Below are positions 43,063-53,200 of a stretch of 59,406 nt of DNA, in pieces. Source of the DNA: Streptomyces sp. CB01881. Lineage in GTDB: Bacteria > Actinomycetota > Actinomycetes > Streptomycetales > Streptomycetaceae. Location: positions 2,039,781 through 2,099,186 of the forward strand of contig NZ_CP026498.1 of the NCBI RefSeq assembly GCF_002953255.1, in the 5' to 3' direction. The notes beneath the pieces are model-generated. The model searched no databases. It was not told the DNA's origin and saw only the letters and a list, made by a program, of their open reading frames with translations. A program made the position numbers and the translations under genes. Position 1 is the stretch's first letter; every line of letters begins with the position of its first letter.

Positions 43063-45081
43063 TTATAGGACGGGTGCCACCTCCTCCTCCTGCCGCGCCC
43101 AGCCGCCCGCGCAGAGCGCCGAGGCCAGCTCCTCGCTGTAGCAGGCCGCCGCCAGCCACGCCGTGGTGAACGCCTCGTGATCGTCCGCCACCACCCGGCC
43201 GAACACGTCCCGCGGCTGGTCCCCCGCCGCAGCGCGCAGCCCGCCCAGCAGCGCCGCCCCCGTCGCGAGGCCCGCCGCTCGCAGCCGTGCCCCGTCCGCG
43301 TCCAGCGTCCCGGCCTTCCCCGTGCCGAGGGCGAGCGCCGGCCGCCCGCCGGTCACGGCCTGCTCGACCCGGCGGGTGAGCAGGTGGACGGGGACGTCGG
43401 GTGCGTCGGGTGCGTCGGGTGCCCGGACCGAGACGTCCGGGCCGGCCTGCTCCACGGGGCCGACCGGGTCGTGCAGGCGCTCGGGAACGGGCCCCGGAAG
43501 GGGCTCCGGGTGGGGCTGCGGGAACGGCCCGGCGAGGCGTTCGGGGAGGGAGAGGTCGGCGGTCTGCAGCCGCTCCAGGCCCAGGTTGACCCGGCCCGCC
43601 CGGTCGGCGGGCAGGGCCAGCGACGGGACGCCCGCCTGATCGTGCGGCCCCGCCTGTCCCGGCCCGTCCGGGGCCGGGGCGACCGCGAGCAGGCGCAGTT
43701 CGGGGCGGGCGGCCCGTTCCAGCCGGCCGATCACCCGCAGCCGCAGCCCCGGCGCGGTCGCGAGCAGCGCCAGATTGCCCCGGAATGCCAGGCCCGGGTG
43801 GTCGTGCGCCGCGCGCAGCGCGACCACCAGGCCGTCGCAGTCGGCGAGCAGCCGCGCCGGACCGGCCGCCCCGTGCGGGGCGGCGCCGAGCAGCGTGACG
43901 TCCAGGAACAGCAGGTCGCTCCCGGCCGGCCGGCCCTCGTACGGCGACGTCGCCGCCGACAGGGCACGCTCCACCTGCGCGGCTGCCGGCTCCGCCCAGA
44001 GCCCGGCCGCCGGCTCCGCCGTCCACGCGGCACCCGCCGCGCGGACCGCCTTCACGGAGGCCCCTGCACCGAGCCGCCCGCCGGCGGACCTGGTCGCCCC
44101 CTGGACGACCAGCCCGGCGCGGCTGAACTCGCGATGGCTGAGCAGCGCGTCGCCCAGCCGGACCGCCCGGCCGCCGGCGCCGACGGCCTGCGGTGCCGCG
44201 GCCGTGGCATCGGCGTGCGGCATGACCTCCGCCACCGTGCTCAGCCGCCCGGTGGCGTCCACCGCCCAGGTGAGCACCCCCGCGTGGGTGGCCGTCAGCA
44301 CCGGCTCGGAGAACAGCCCGTACAACCGCAGGCCGCCCGCCTCCGCGTACGTCTGCCGGGCGGTGCCGCGCAGGTCGGCGGTGCCGCCGTGGCCGTTCAC
44401 CATGGCCGTGGTCAGTTCGAGCAGCTCGCGCACGGCCGCGACCAGGTCGGCGAGCCGGTGGTCCGGCTCGCCCGAGCGTGCCGCGCGGACCCTGGTCACC
44501 ACGGCCACCGCCGCCGCCGACGGCCGGTGGAGCCCCGCGAGCCGGGCCCGGTGCCCCGCGCGGAGCAGCTCCGCCTGGACCACCGCCCCCGCCCCGCCGA
44601 CGCCGGCGGCGAGGACGGCGGCGGCGGCCCGGTACAGGTGCCGGACGGCGGCCGACTCGGCCGGGGTGAGCGGTGCCTCCGGCCCGGGGGCGGCGGCCGG
44701 GGGCTGTTCGCCACCCGCGTCTGCCGGTGGGGCCGCTGCCGTGGCGTCCGCCGGGGGCACGGGCTCCTGTTCGTCCTCCGCGAGCCGGCAGACGGTGACC
44801 GCTGCCGCGCGGTGCACACAGGCGGGCGCGAGCAGGCAGCCGCAGCGGACGCCGGCCTGGTCGACGACCACTCCGCCCGGCGCGTGCAGGACCAGCTCCG
44901 CCTCCTCGTCGACCGCGACCCGCCAGTCGTCGCCGGAGCGCTCCACCGGCCGCGCGGCCAGCTTGGCGGCCGCACCGTCCAACCGCTTCTGCAGGCGCGC
45001 CGACAGCCCGCCGACCACCTCGGCGACCACCTCCGGCCGCACCGCCGGCCACGTCGTGCCCGCTTCCATCGATGCCGTCAT
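43063..45081 (-). CDS. SWIM zinc-finger protein of the MoxR/vWA operon
   Basis: A 672-residue protein. The SWIM motif (CxC...CxH) is C80-G-C82 ... C88-V-H90 in GVRCGCLLAPACVHRAA, with the usual VDEEAELVLHAPGG strand before it. The rest is alpha/beta with Ala-rich and Pro-rich linkers; GSDLLFLDVTLLGAAPHG and GLVVALRAAHDHPGLAF recur in homologues. It corresponds in order to the E. coli yehQ position, where a SWIM protein follows a vWA protein. SWIM domains bind DNA or protein. The ATG overlaps the stop of the vWA gene (ATGA at 45078-45081). It is the last gene of the operon. Confidence 0.85.
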   Translation of the reverse strand: MTASMEAGTTWPAVRPEVVAEVVGGLSARLQKRLDGAAAKLAARPVERSGDDWRVAVDEEAELVLHAPGGVVVDQAGVRCGCLLAPACVHRAAAVTVCRLAEDEQEPVPPADATAAAPPADAGGEQPPAAAPGPEAPLTPAESAAVRHLYRAAAAVLAAGVGGAGAVVQAELLRAGHRARLAGLHRPSAAAVAVVTRVRAARSGEPDHRLADLVAAVRELLELTTAMVNGHGGTADLRGTARQTYAEAGGLRLYGLFSEPVLTATHAGVLTWAVDATGRLSTVAEVMPHADATAAAPQAVGAGGRAVRLGDALLSHREFSRAGLVVQGATRSAGGRLGAGASVKAVRAAGAAWTAEPAAGLWAEPAAAQVERALSAATSPYEGRPAGSDLLFLDVTLLGAAPHGAAGPARLLADCDGLVVALRAAHDHPGLAFRGNLALLATAPGLRLRVIGRLERAARPELRLLAVAPAPDGPGQAGPHDQAGVPSLALPADRAGRVNLGLERLQTADLSLPERLAGPFPQPHPEPLPGPVPERLHDPVGPVEQAGPDVSVRAPDAPDAPDVPVHLLTRRVEQAVTGGRPALALGTGKAGTLDADGARLRAAGLATGAALLGGLRAAAGDQPRDVFGRVVADDHEAFTTAWLAAACYSEELASALCAGGWARQEEEVAPVL

Positions 45082-48000
45082 CGGATCTTCTCCCCCACCC
45101 AGCGGGCCAGTTCGAGCGGGCTGAGCGCCGCCACCGGCATCCCGGCCGCGACCAGTTGGCTCGCGACCGCCTTCGAGTACCGCGCCGTCCCCGTGTCGTC
45201 GAGCGCGGCGCAGCCGAGCAGTCGGCAGCCCGAGTCGACCAGCGCCCGGGTCTGTGCGAGCAGCCCTCCGACCGGGCCGCCCTCCTCGAAGTCGCTGATC
45301 ACCGCGACCAGCGTCCGGGACGGTACCGTCACCAGCTCACGCGCGTACTTCAGCCCGTTCGCGATGTTCGTTCCACCGCCGATCCGGACCTCCAGGAGCA
45401 GGCTCAGCGGATCGTCCACCCGCTCGGTCAGGTCGACGACCTCGGTGGAGAACGCGACGAAGTGGGTGCTGAGCGCGGGCACCCCCGCCAGGATCGAGGC
45501 GGTCAGCGCCGCCCACACCGTGGACGACTCCATCGACCCGGAGACGTCCACGACCAGGATCAGCCGCCAGTCCGCCGCCTTGCGGGCCCTCGTCCGGAAG
45601 ACGGGCCGCTCGGGGACGATCACCGTCCCGCCGTGCTCGTCCCCCGGTCGCGCCGGGCGGGCGGTGGCGAGGTTGGCCCGGATCGTCCGGTCCAGGTCCA
45701 GCCCGCCGCCCGGCCGGCGGCTGGGCCTCGGCACGCTGATCCCGGTCAGCGCCGGGCGCAGCCTCGTCGCCAGCTCCCGGGTGAGCTCGTCCACCAGCCG
45801 CCGAACCAGCGGGCGCAGTCCGGCGATCCGCGCCTCGGGCAGCCCGCCGGCGTGTTCGAGCACGGTGCGGAGCAGTTCGACGGAGGGGCGGACGGCATCC
45901 GGGTCGATCGCCTCCAACGCGTCCGTCCGGCCCTGCGCCGCGGCCGCGGCCAGGACCTCCTCCCGGATGCCCGGCCCGAACAGCGCGGCCAACTCCTCGC
46001 CCCACTCCCGTACGCCCGGATACGGCGCCTCCCGGCCGCCCCGGTTGCCGCCCGCACCGCCCCGGCCCTCCAGCCCCGGCCCGGAACCCTCACCGCGGCC
46101 GGTGCCGTACAGCTCGTCGAGCGCGGTGGCGAGCCGGGCGGACCGTCCGGCGAGGCCGCCGTTCCCCGGCCGCCCGAGCAGCAGCCGCCACCGCTCGGCG
46201 GGGGCGAGGAACTGGGCGGGTGCGTCGGTCCGGGTGGTGGGGGTAACGGGGGTGTCGGGGGTGTCGGGGGTGTCGGGGGTGGTCGGGGTGGTCGGGGTGG
46301 TCGGGGTGGTCGGGGTGGTCGGGGTGGTCGGGGTGGTCGGGGTGGTCGGGGTGACGGGGGTGGCGTCCGGCGTCGCGGCGAACGCCTCCGGGAGGAGGCC
46401 GCGCCGGCCCAGGGCGGCGCGGGCCGCGAGGTCGGCGCGGGCCCAGCCGGCGAGCAGCGCGGGCGCGACGGCGTCGGGCAGGGCGTGCAGGCGGGTGCCG
46501 AGCCGCTCCTCGACCAGGACCAGCAGCCGGTCACGGGCCGCCGGGCTGAGGGTGTCGAAGCCACCGCGCAACGCGGGCAGCCGGTCCAGGAACCCGGTGT
46601 CCGTCAGCGTGGTGACCCGTTCCAGCACCGGTTCGAGCACCTCGGGCGCGGTGTCGAAGAGCCCCTCGGCCGCCGTCAGCAGCCCGACCAGCGCGCGCCC
46701 GAGAGCGAACCGGCTTTCGGGGCCGGTGGCACCGTCGACCCACGAGGCGGCCCGGCCCCCGAACGCCGTCGGAGCGTCCTGGCCGAGCAGCACCCGCACC
46801 GCCCCCGCCGCACCACGGACCAACGGGCTCCCCCCGTCGGCGAGTTCGGCCAGCGTCCGGCCGAGCCGGACCCCGCCCGAGCGGTCGGCCCGGCGCGCGA
46901 GCTCCACCAGAGCACGGGCGTCCGCCGGATCGTCCGACCCGCCCAGGCCCTCCAACTGACGCACCGCGGCGGCGGTCAGCAGCTCCCCTGCGGCCGCCAG
47001 TGCTTCACCGGACACCGGGTTCAGGTCGGCAGCGGCCGCGGCCCCCTCGACCGGACCGGCCGGCGACGGGGAGGCGGAGGCCCCGGCCCGGCGAACGCCG
47101 TCGCCCGGACCGGACTCCCCGCCGCCGGGCCCGCCCACCGGAGGAACGAACGCCGGCACGGGTGCGCCGGCCGCGTCGGCCGTGCCGGCGTCACCGAGCG
47201 CTCCGGCCTCGCCGACCAGGCCGGACGGGTCCGGGGCGAGGCCGGGGACGTGGCCCGCGGTGAGACGGTCGAGGAGGGCGAGGGCGTCGAGGAGTTCGGG
47301 GAGGGCGGCGGTCTCGGGGAGGACGGTGGTGAGCTGGCCGAGGCGGGTGCCGGCGAGGACGGGGAGGCCGCAGGCGGCGGCTTCGGCGAGGCCGGTGAGG
47401 ACCTCGCGGGCGGTCGGACCGCCCTCCTGCCGTTCGCGCCGCAGGCGTTCCCGCAGGGCGCCTTCGGCCGCCTGGGCCGGGGTCACCCCGCGGGTGCCGG
47501 CGACGGTGAGCATCGCCGCGGTGGCCGGGGTCCACTGCACGCGCCAGCGGGTGCCCAGGGTCTCGGTGCCTCCGGCGCCGGTGGTGGCGACCGGTTCGGC
47601 GTACGGGACGGCGCAGGCGGTGAGGCGGTGGAGGAGCAGCTCGCGACGGCGGTCGAGGGCCGAGCGCAGCGGGTCGAGGCGGAGTTCGCGCGGTCCGGCC
47701 TCGGCGGTGTCGGCGGGGCCGGGGAGGCCGAGCCGGGCGAGGAGGGCCTCGACGGCGGGCGCCAGGCCGCTGCGCGGAGCACCGGGGGCGGCGCGACCGG
47801 TGCGGGTGCCGACCAGGACGCTCTCCAGGGCGCGGGCGACGGCGCGGCCCCGGCCGAGCGGTTCGCCCTGGGCGAGGACGGTCTGCACGGCCTCGACCAG
47901 TTCGCCGCGGCCGGGGGCGGCGAGGCCGCGCAGGCGGGCGAGGTCGCCGGCGAGGCGGACGATCTCGCGGGCGTCGGCGGGGCCGGAGGGGTGGTCCTGG

Positions 48001-49079
48001 GTGCGCAGGGCCTCGCAGATCCGGACGGCGGTGCGGACGAGCGCCTCGGCGAGGTGCTCCGGGTCACCGCCGGCGGCGAGGACGGTGTGCTGCCACTCGG
48101 GATCGCGGATGCCGGCCGGGTAGCCGGAGCGGGCGTCGAGCAGGGGGTAGGTGTAGGGGATGAGCGAGACCACGTGGCCGCCGTCGGGCACCGGCTGCGC
48201 CTCGGCCTCTACACCGTCCTGCGGGTCGGCCTGCCGATCTGGCTGTGGGTCGGGCAGCGGATCGAGCAGCGCGGGTGCGTGGAAGGCGCCGACCACGGCG
48301 GCGACCCGCCGCCCGCCCGCCGCCGCGGCCCGGATGCGCGCCCGCATCCACTCCTCGCGCCGCAGGTCGTACCGGTCGATGCCGGTGCGGGCGGCGGCGT
48401 CGTGGCGCATGGCCCAGCCGACCAGCAGTGCGGCGCGCCGGACGGCCTCCGGGGTGGAGCCGGGGGCCGCGGTCTCGACCAGGCGGTCCCAGAGGTCCTC
48501 GTCGTCGTCGCGGCCGGTGAGCCGCCGGCGCAGCGCGTCGGCGACCCCGGGGTGGCCGCCCTCCCCCGGTGCGTCGGCCGGGCCGTCGGCGTGGGCGGAA
48601 CGGCCCTGGCCCCGGTGGGCGAGCGGCAGGTCGCAGGCGAGCGCCTCCACGCCGTTGCGCCGGGCCCACCGCAGCGCGGCCAGCTCCGGGGAGAAGTCGG
48701 CGAACGGGTAGAAGGCGAGCCCGGACGCACCGTCACCCGCGTGCTCCCCCGCGCCGCCCCCGGCCCCGCCGGGGGCGGCGGCGAGGGCGACCGGCGCCTC
48801 GGTGGACTCGTCCGCCAGCCAGCCGAGCCACGGCTGGAACTCGGCGGGCAGCTCGACCAGCACCACCTCGGGGCGGGCGGCGTCGAGCAGCGCGGGCACG
48901 ACCGCGCTGAGCGAGGGGGCGTGGTGCCGGACCCCGATCAGGTACGGCCCGGGTGTGGCGGTGCCCGAGGCGGCCAGCCGGGCCGCCTCCGACTCCACCA
49001 CCCCCCGCGGGTCGGCCGGCACCCGGCGGGGGTCGTCGGCGTCCGCTCCGTGGGCGTGGACCGCGCTGCTCGTCGTCAT
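45078..49079 (-). CDS. DUF5682 and vWA (CoxE-like) fusion protein
   Basis: A 1333-residue protein joining two parts that are usually separate genes. Residues about 40-800 match the DUF5682 (YehM-like) type: PYLIGVRHHAPSLSAVVPAL, then PEVVLVELPAEFQPWL and VAAVVGAFHAPALL. A Thr/Pro linker (about 907-950, TPTTPTTP units) follows. Residues about 1040-1333 hold the vWA domain: WRLILVVDVSGSMESSTVWAA with the MIDAS DxSxS near 1178, ALSTHFVAFSTEVVDLT, GGGTNIANGLKYA and VAVISDFEEGG. The ATG at 49077-49079 follows GGAGGCGTGAGGCG and lies four bases after the MoxR stop. Partner of the MoxR ATPase, as in other MoxR/vWA pairs. Confidence 0.85.
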   Translation of the reverse strand: MTTSSAVHAHGADADDPRRVPADPRGVVESEAARLAASGTATPGPYLIGVRHHAPSLSAVVPALLDAARPEVVLVELPAEFQPWLGWLADESTEAPVALAAAPGGAGGGAGEHAGDGASGLAFYPFADFSPELAALRWARRNGVEALACDLPLAHRGQGRSAHADGPADAPGEGGHPGVADALRRRLTGRDDDEDLWDRLVETAAPGSTPEAVRRAALLVGWAMRHDAAARTGIDRYDLRREEWMRARIRAAAAGGRRVAAVVGAFHAPALLDPLPDPQPDRQADPQDGVEAEAQPVPDGGHVVSLIPYTYPLLDARSGYPAGIRDPEWQHTVLAAGGDPEHLAEALVRTAVRICEALRTQDHPSGPADAREIVRLAGDLARLRGLAAPGRGELVEAVQTVLAQGEPLGRGRAVARALESVLVGTRTGRAAPGAPRSGLAPAVEALLARLGLPGPADTAEAGPRELRLDPLRSALDRRRELLLHRLTACAVPYAEPVATTGAGGTETLGTRWRVQWTPATAAMLTVAGTRGVTPAQAAEGALRERLRRERQEGGPTAREVLTGLAEAAACGLPVLAGTRLGQLTTVLPETAALPELLDALALLDRLTAGHVPGLAPDPSGLVGEAGALGDAGTADAAGAPVPAFVPPVGGPGGGESGPGDGVRRAGASASPSPAGPVEGAAAAADLNPVSGEALAAAGELLTAAAVRQLEGLGGSDDPADARALVELARRADRSGGVRLGRTLAELADGGSPLVRGAAGAVRVLLGQDAPTAFGGRAASWVDGATGPESRFALGRALVGLLTAAEGLFDTAPEVLEPVLERVTTLTDTGFLDRLPALRGGFDTLSPAARDRLLVLVEERLGTRLHALPDAVAPALLAGWARADLAARAALGRRGLLPEAFAATPDATPVTPTTPTTPTTPTTPTTPTTPTTPTTPDTPDTPDTPVTPTTRTDAPAQFLAPAERWRLLLGRPGNGGLAGRSARLATALDELYGTGRGEGSGPGLEGRGGAGGNRGGREAPYPGVREWGEELAALFGPGIREEVLAAAAAQGRTDALEAIDPDAVRPSVELLRTVLEHAGGLPEARIAGLRPLVRRLVDELTRELATRLRPALTGISVPRPSRRPGGGLDLDRTIRANLATARPARPGDEHGGTVIVPERPVFRTRARKAADWRLILVVDVSGSMESSTVWAALTASILAGVPALSTHFVAFSTEVVDLTERVDDPLSLLLEVRIGGGTNIANGLKYARELVTVPSRTLVAVISDFEEGGPVGGLLAQTRALVDSGCRLLGCAALDDTGTARYSKAVASQLVAAGMPVAALSPLELARWVGEKIR
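46236..46360. repeat. G-rich 9-base minisatellite (TPTTP coding), G-quadruplex prone
   Basis: On the plus strand four GGGGGTGTC-type units are followed by about nine GGTGGTCGG units, with uninterrupted runs of four or five G at short, even spacing. It encodes the Thr/Pro linker of the fusion protein in frame. The strand carrying the G runs is the transcription template strand. Confidence 0.9.
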
Positions 49080-49083
49080 CGCC

Positions 49084-50286
49084 TCACGCCTCCAGTGCCG
49101 AGCGGAGGTCCCACAGGGTGCGCCAGGTGCCGGCGCCCTGCTCCGCACGGCGGCGGACCGGGCCGTCCCAGTAGCCCAGCAGGCGGGCGGCGTCCGACGG
49201 GTCGTCCTTGCGGACGACGCCGATCAGCTGGCCGGGCAGCCGCCCGAGCAGGTCGCCGCCGTCGGGCAGGTAGGCCGCGGAGACGCCGAGGGCGGTGGCC
49301 ACCGAGACGGCCTCGGCGGTGCTCATCACGGTGGACGGACGCTCGACGTCCCACCCCTCGGTGGAGCGGCCGGTGCGCAGGTCACGGAAGGCGGTGACGA
49401 GTGCCTCCAGCACCGCGTCGTCCACCGCGTACGGCGCTCCGGCGCGGGCGACGGCGGCGGTGGACTGGCGGCGGACCAGCTCGACCTCGGCGGCGAGGCT
49501 GCCGATCGGGCCGACCGTCTCGAAGTTGAACCGCCGTTTGAGGGCCGCCGACATCTCGCTGACGCCCTTGTCCCGCAGGTTGGCGGTGGCGATCAGGGTG
49601 AAACCGGCCGCGGCGTGCAGCTGGCCGTCCGGGGTGCCGGCCAGCTCCGGGACGGCGATGCGCCGTTCGGAGAGCAGCGAGACCAGGGCGTCCTGGACCT
49701 CCGGCAGGCAGCGGGTGACCTCCTCGACCCGGGCGACGGCGCCGGTGGTCATCGCGGTGAGCACCGGCGAGGGCACCAGCGCCTCCCGGCTGGGGCCCTT
49801 GGCGAGGAGCAGGGCGTAGTTCCACCCGTACTTGAGCTGGTCCTCGGTGGTGCCGGCGGTGCCCTGGACGGTGAGCGCGCTGGTGCCGCAGACGGCTGCG
49901 GCGAGCAGCTCGGAGAGCATCGACTTGGCGGTGCCGGGCTCGCCGACGAGCAGCAGGCCGCGCTCGCCGGCGAGGGTGACGACGCAGCGCTCGACCAGCG
50001 CCCGCTCACCGACGAACTTCTGCTCGACGGCGAGGCTCTTCCGCCCGGCCTTGAGCTTCTCGCCGGCGCTGCCCATCACGAAGGTGACGACGGCGCGCGG
50101 GGTGAGCCGCCAGCCCGGCGGGCGGGGGCCGGAGTCGTGCGCGGCCAGGAACTCCAGCTCGGCGGCGTACTTCTCCTCCGCCGGGACGCTCTGCCGCGTC
50201 GGGGTCGCCGCCCCGGCCTTCGCCGTCCGGGCGGCCGGGGGCCCGGCGGCCGGGGGGTGGGTGTTCACGGTCTCGGTGGTGCTCAT
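49084..50286 (-). CDS. MoxR-family AAA+ ATPase
   Basis: A 400-residue AAA+ ATPase of the MoxR/YehL type. Walker A is LLLVGEPGTAKSMLSELLA (about 115-122), Walker B region is GAVARVEEVTRCLPEVQDAL, sensor 1 is FTLIATANLRDKGVSEMS, and ALKRRFNFETV carries the arginine finger region. There is no second AAA domain. An N-terminal 60-residue Ala/Pro/Thr tail precedes it. The ATG (50284-50286) overlaps the stop of the 1729-residue gene. MoxR ATPases remodel partner vWA proteins to load metals or activate targets; the vWA fusion gene follows directly. Confidence 0.9.
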   Translation of the reverse strand: MSTTETVNTHPPAAGPPAARTAKAGAATPTRQSVPAEEKYAAELEFLAAHDSGPRPPGWRLTPRAVVTFVMGSAGEKLKAGRKSLAVEQKFVGERALVERCVVTLAGERGLLLVGEPGTAKSMLSELLAAAVCGTSALTVQGTAGTTEDQLKYGWNYALLLAKGPSREALVPSPVLTAMTTGAVARVEEVTRCLPEVQDALVSLLSERRIAVPELAGTPDGQLHAAAGFTLIATANLRDKGVSEMSAALKRRFNFETVGPIGSLAAEVELVRRQSTAAVARAGAPYAVDDAVLEALVTAFRDLRTGRSTEGWDVERPSTVMSTAEAVSVATALGVSAAYLPDGGDLLGRLPGQLIGVVRKDDPSDAARLLGYWDGPVRRRAEQGAGTWRTLWDLRSALEA

Positions 50287-53200
50287 CGGCGGGCCTTCCT
50301 GCGCTTGCTGGTCCGGAGCTCTTCGTAGCCGGGGGTGTCGCCGTCGCCGATCCGCTGCCAGGCCCGGGCGAACAGCTCCGGGACGGACAGGTGCGGCAGG
50401 ACGGTGTGGTGGGTGGGCAGTTCGTACAGGCCGGCCTTCCAGGTCTCGGCGGGCAGGCCGGGGGCCTTGGCCTCCTGCCAGCCGCCGGGCAGGAAGAGGC
50501 TGCGGCCGGCCCGGGCCCGCTTGGCCTCCAGCACCAGGCCGGTGGCCGCGAGTTCGGCGCGGGCCCGCTTCAGCCGGGCGGGCTTCCAGCCGGTCCATCG
50601 GGCGACGTTGCGGTCGGTCGGATCGGGCAGCGCGAGCAGCTGGAGGTAGAGCGCGGCGGCGTCCTCTCCGAGGCCGTGCGCCTTGGCCGCCTCGGCGACC
50701 AGGTCGGGCACGCTGAGCTGCGGGTCCTGCGCCCAGCCGGTCGGCGCCCCGCCCTCGGGCCCGGCCTCCGGCAGCGACACCAGCCGCTCCAGCTCGCCGC
50801 TCAGGACGGCCTCCAGGGCGCGCCGCTCGCCGGCGAACCAGTAGCTGGCGGAGAGCCCGCCGAGCAGCTCCAGCAGGGGGTCGTCGGCGCCGGTGAGCCC
50901 GGCCGGGCGCAGCCAGACGCACTCGTCCTCGCCGCCGCCGGGGGCGAGGACGAGTGCCTCACCACAGCGGACCAGGCCGTCGGCGTCGGCGCCGCCCTCG
51001 GCCGGCAGCCCGTACCGGGTGCGCAGGACGGCGGCCAGCTTCTGGTCCTTGAGGGTGAGATGGAGGTCGTGGTCCAGCAGCAGGCCGGGGTCGGCCAGGC
51101 GGGCCCGCAGTGCGGCGACGGCCTGCGGCAGCAGCGGGCGCAGCGGGCTGTCGGCGGGCAGGTGGTAGGCCAGCCAGCGGAGGGCGTCGACCGTCCCGGC
51201 GAGCGTGTTGCCTCCGGGCACGGCGGCGGGGTCGTCGGCGCGCAGGCGGACCGCGCCACCGTCCTCGTCGGCGCGCACCCGGTAGCCGGTGGTGCGGCTG
51301 AGCCAGGGCGTCCGGGCGGGGTTGAGCACCGCCTCGATGTGGCCGATGGAGGCGCCGCTGACGATGGCCTGGGCGTCCTCGGGCAGCGTGACGAGCGTGC
51401 CCAACAGCTCCGTCCAGCGGGCCGCGCCGGCGGCGGTGTCGGGGCCCTCGGTCCAGAGGCGCTCCGGGTCGGCGGGCAGCAACGCGGCCCAGACGTCGGC
51501 GAGGGCGGTCCGGTCCCGGTCGCGGAGCCAGTCGCGGGCGGCCTTGGCCTCGGCGTTCCTGAGGCCGTACTCCTTGAGCCGGTCGGCCGGCAGCACGTTG
51601 CCGTACCACTGGAAGAGGGTGCCGGTGGGGCTGAGCAGCAGGGTGGCGCGGGTGGTGCCGATGCCGGTCCGCGCCGCGAAGTCGGCCGCGTGGTCCGGCT
51701 CCCGGGTGGTGGCGCCGCGCAGGGCCAGGACCCGCCGGAACCCGGCCAGCCACGCAGCGCTGATCCGCTCCTCGGTGTTGCGCTCCTCGACGGTGGTGAA
51801 GTGGGCGACGGGGCCGAACGCGCCGCTCGGGTCGTGGTCGACGGCGAGCCAGTGCACGCGGTCGCCGTGGTGGTGGCGGCAGCCCAGGACGACGACGGTG
51901 CGGTCGCCGTGCCGCAGCACCTGCCCGGCGCGCTTCTTGTGCCGGTGCTCCCGGCCCGCCTCGTTGAGCGGCTCGCTGAGGGTGATCTCGCGCAGGGTGG
52001 CGCCGCGGTCGGCGAGCAGGCCCTTCGTCAACTCGTCGAGCAGCAGCACGAGGGCGGACCGCTCGGCGCTCCCGGTGAGCGGGGCCGCGGCGGCGTAGGC
52101 GAGGGTGCCGAGCCGGCCGAGCAGGTGGAGCCAGCCGTGGTGGTTGTCGTCGCCGAGCAGCCGGACCTGGAGCGGGGCGGACCAGCCCTCCCCGCCCTCG
52201 GGCACCGCGGGCGGGGCGGCGAGGACGGCGGTGACGGTGCGCAGGTTGTTGAGGGACAGCCACCCGCCGTTGCTCCCCCAGGACGGGCCGAAGCCGCCGA
52301 GGTCGGGGAGCAGGACGCCGACGGCCTGGCGCAGCTCGTGGTCACGGCCGTGCTCGGGCTGGTACGCGGTGCCGGCCCGGGCGGCGTCGGCCTTGGGGCG
52401 TGCCTCGGCCTCGGGCTGCGGGAGGAACCGGGCGACCCGGTCGAGCAGGTCGGCGGCGGCCCGGGCGAGCCCGGCGACGCCGGCGCGCAGCAGCGGGTGG
52501 GAGACGCCGGGCAGCGCCTCGCCGACCGCGGTGACGGGCACCCTGCTGCGGGACTTCTTGCCGTTGGCGAGCAGGCGGCGGGCGCCCTGGACGGTGAGCC
52601 AGCGCTGCTCGTCGGCGGGCACCGGCTCGACGTCCACCGGCCAGGCGGCGTCGATCAGCCGGGCGGCCTGCTGGTCGGTGACGGCGCGCAGGACGCGCGA
52701 GCCCTCCTCGTCGCGCGGCCGCAGGGCGTGCCAGTGGACGAGCGGCGGGACGTACGCGGTGCCGGCGGCCGCCGGCCCGCCCGGACGGCAGACGCTCAGG
52801 TCGGCGGTGGTGTCCGCGTCGGCCGTGGTGACGGTGCCTCCGGTGGTTCCGTCCGCGTGGGTTCCGCCCGCCGGGTCGGCGTCGGTGCGGGCCTCGGCGG
52901 CGCCGGGCAGGGCGAGGGCCAGGCCGCCGCCGCGCTCCTCGACGACCAGCGGGCGGGCGCCGCCGGGCAGGGCGAGCCGGCCGACCGGAAAGCGCCGGGC
53001 GTGGGTGCCGTCACCGGCCAGGACGAGGGTGGTGCCGTCGGCGGTACCGGTGGTGACGCGGCCTCCGTCGACCCGGACCCAGCTGCCGAGCGCGGCACCG
53101 TCGGTGCCGAGCGGGGTGGCCTCCAGCCCGGGCTGCATCGGCAGCAGCCGGGTGCGTTGCACGTCGAGCCGGCCGGCGGTGGCAGTGGCGGCGATCCGCG

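Noticed and set aside
46236..46360. CRISPR-like array
   Set aside because: Units are nine bases long, contiguous, without unique spacers, and lie in frame within a gene.
43177..49397. Plus-strand ORFs of 1260 and 1441 codons opposite the SWIM and vWA genes
   Set aside because: They lack any recognisable domain, contain Arg/Pro/Gly-rich noise, and mirror genes that have clear motifs. Open antisense frames of this length are usual at such GC content.
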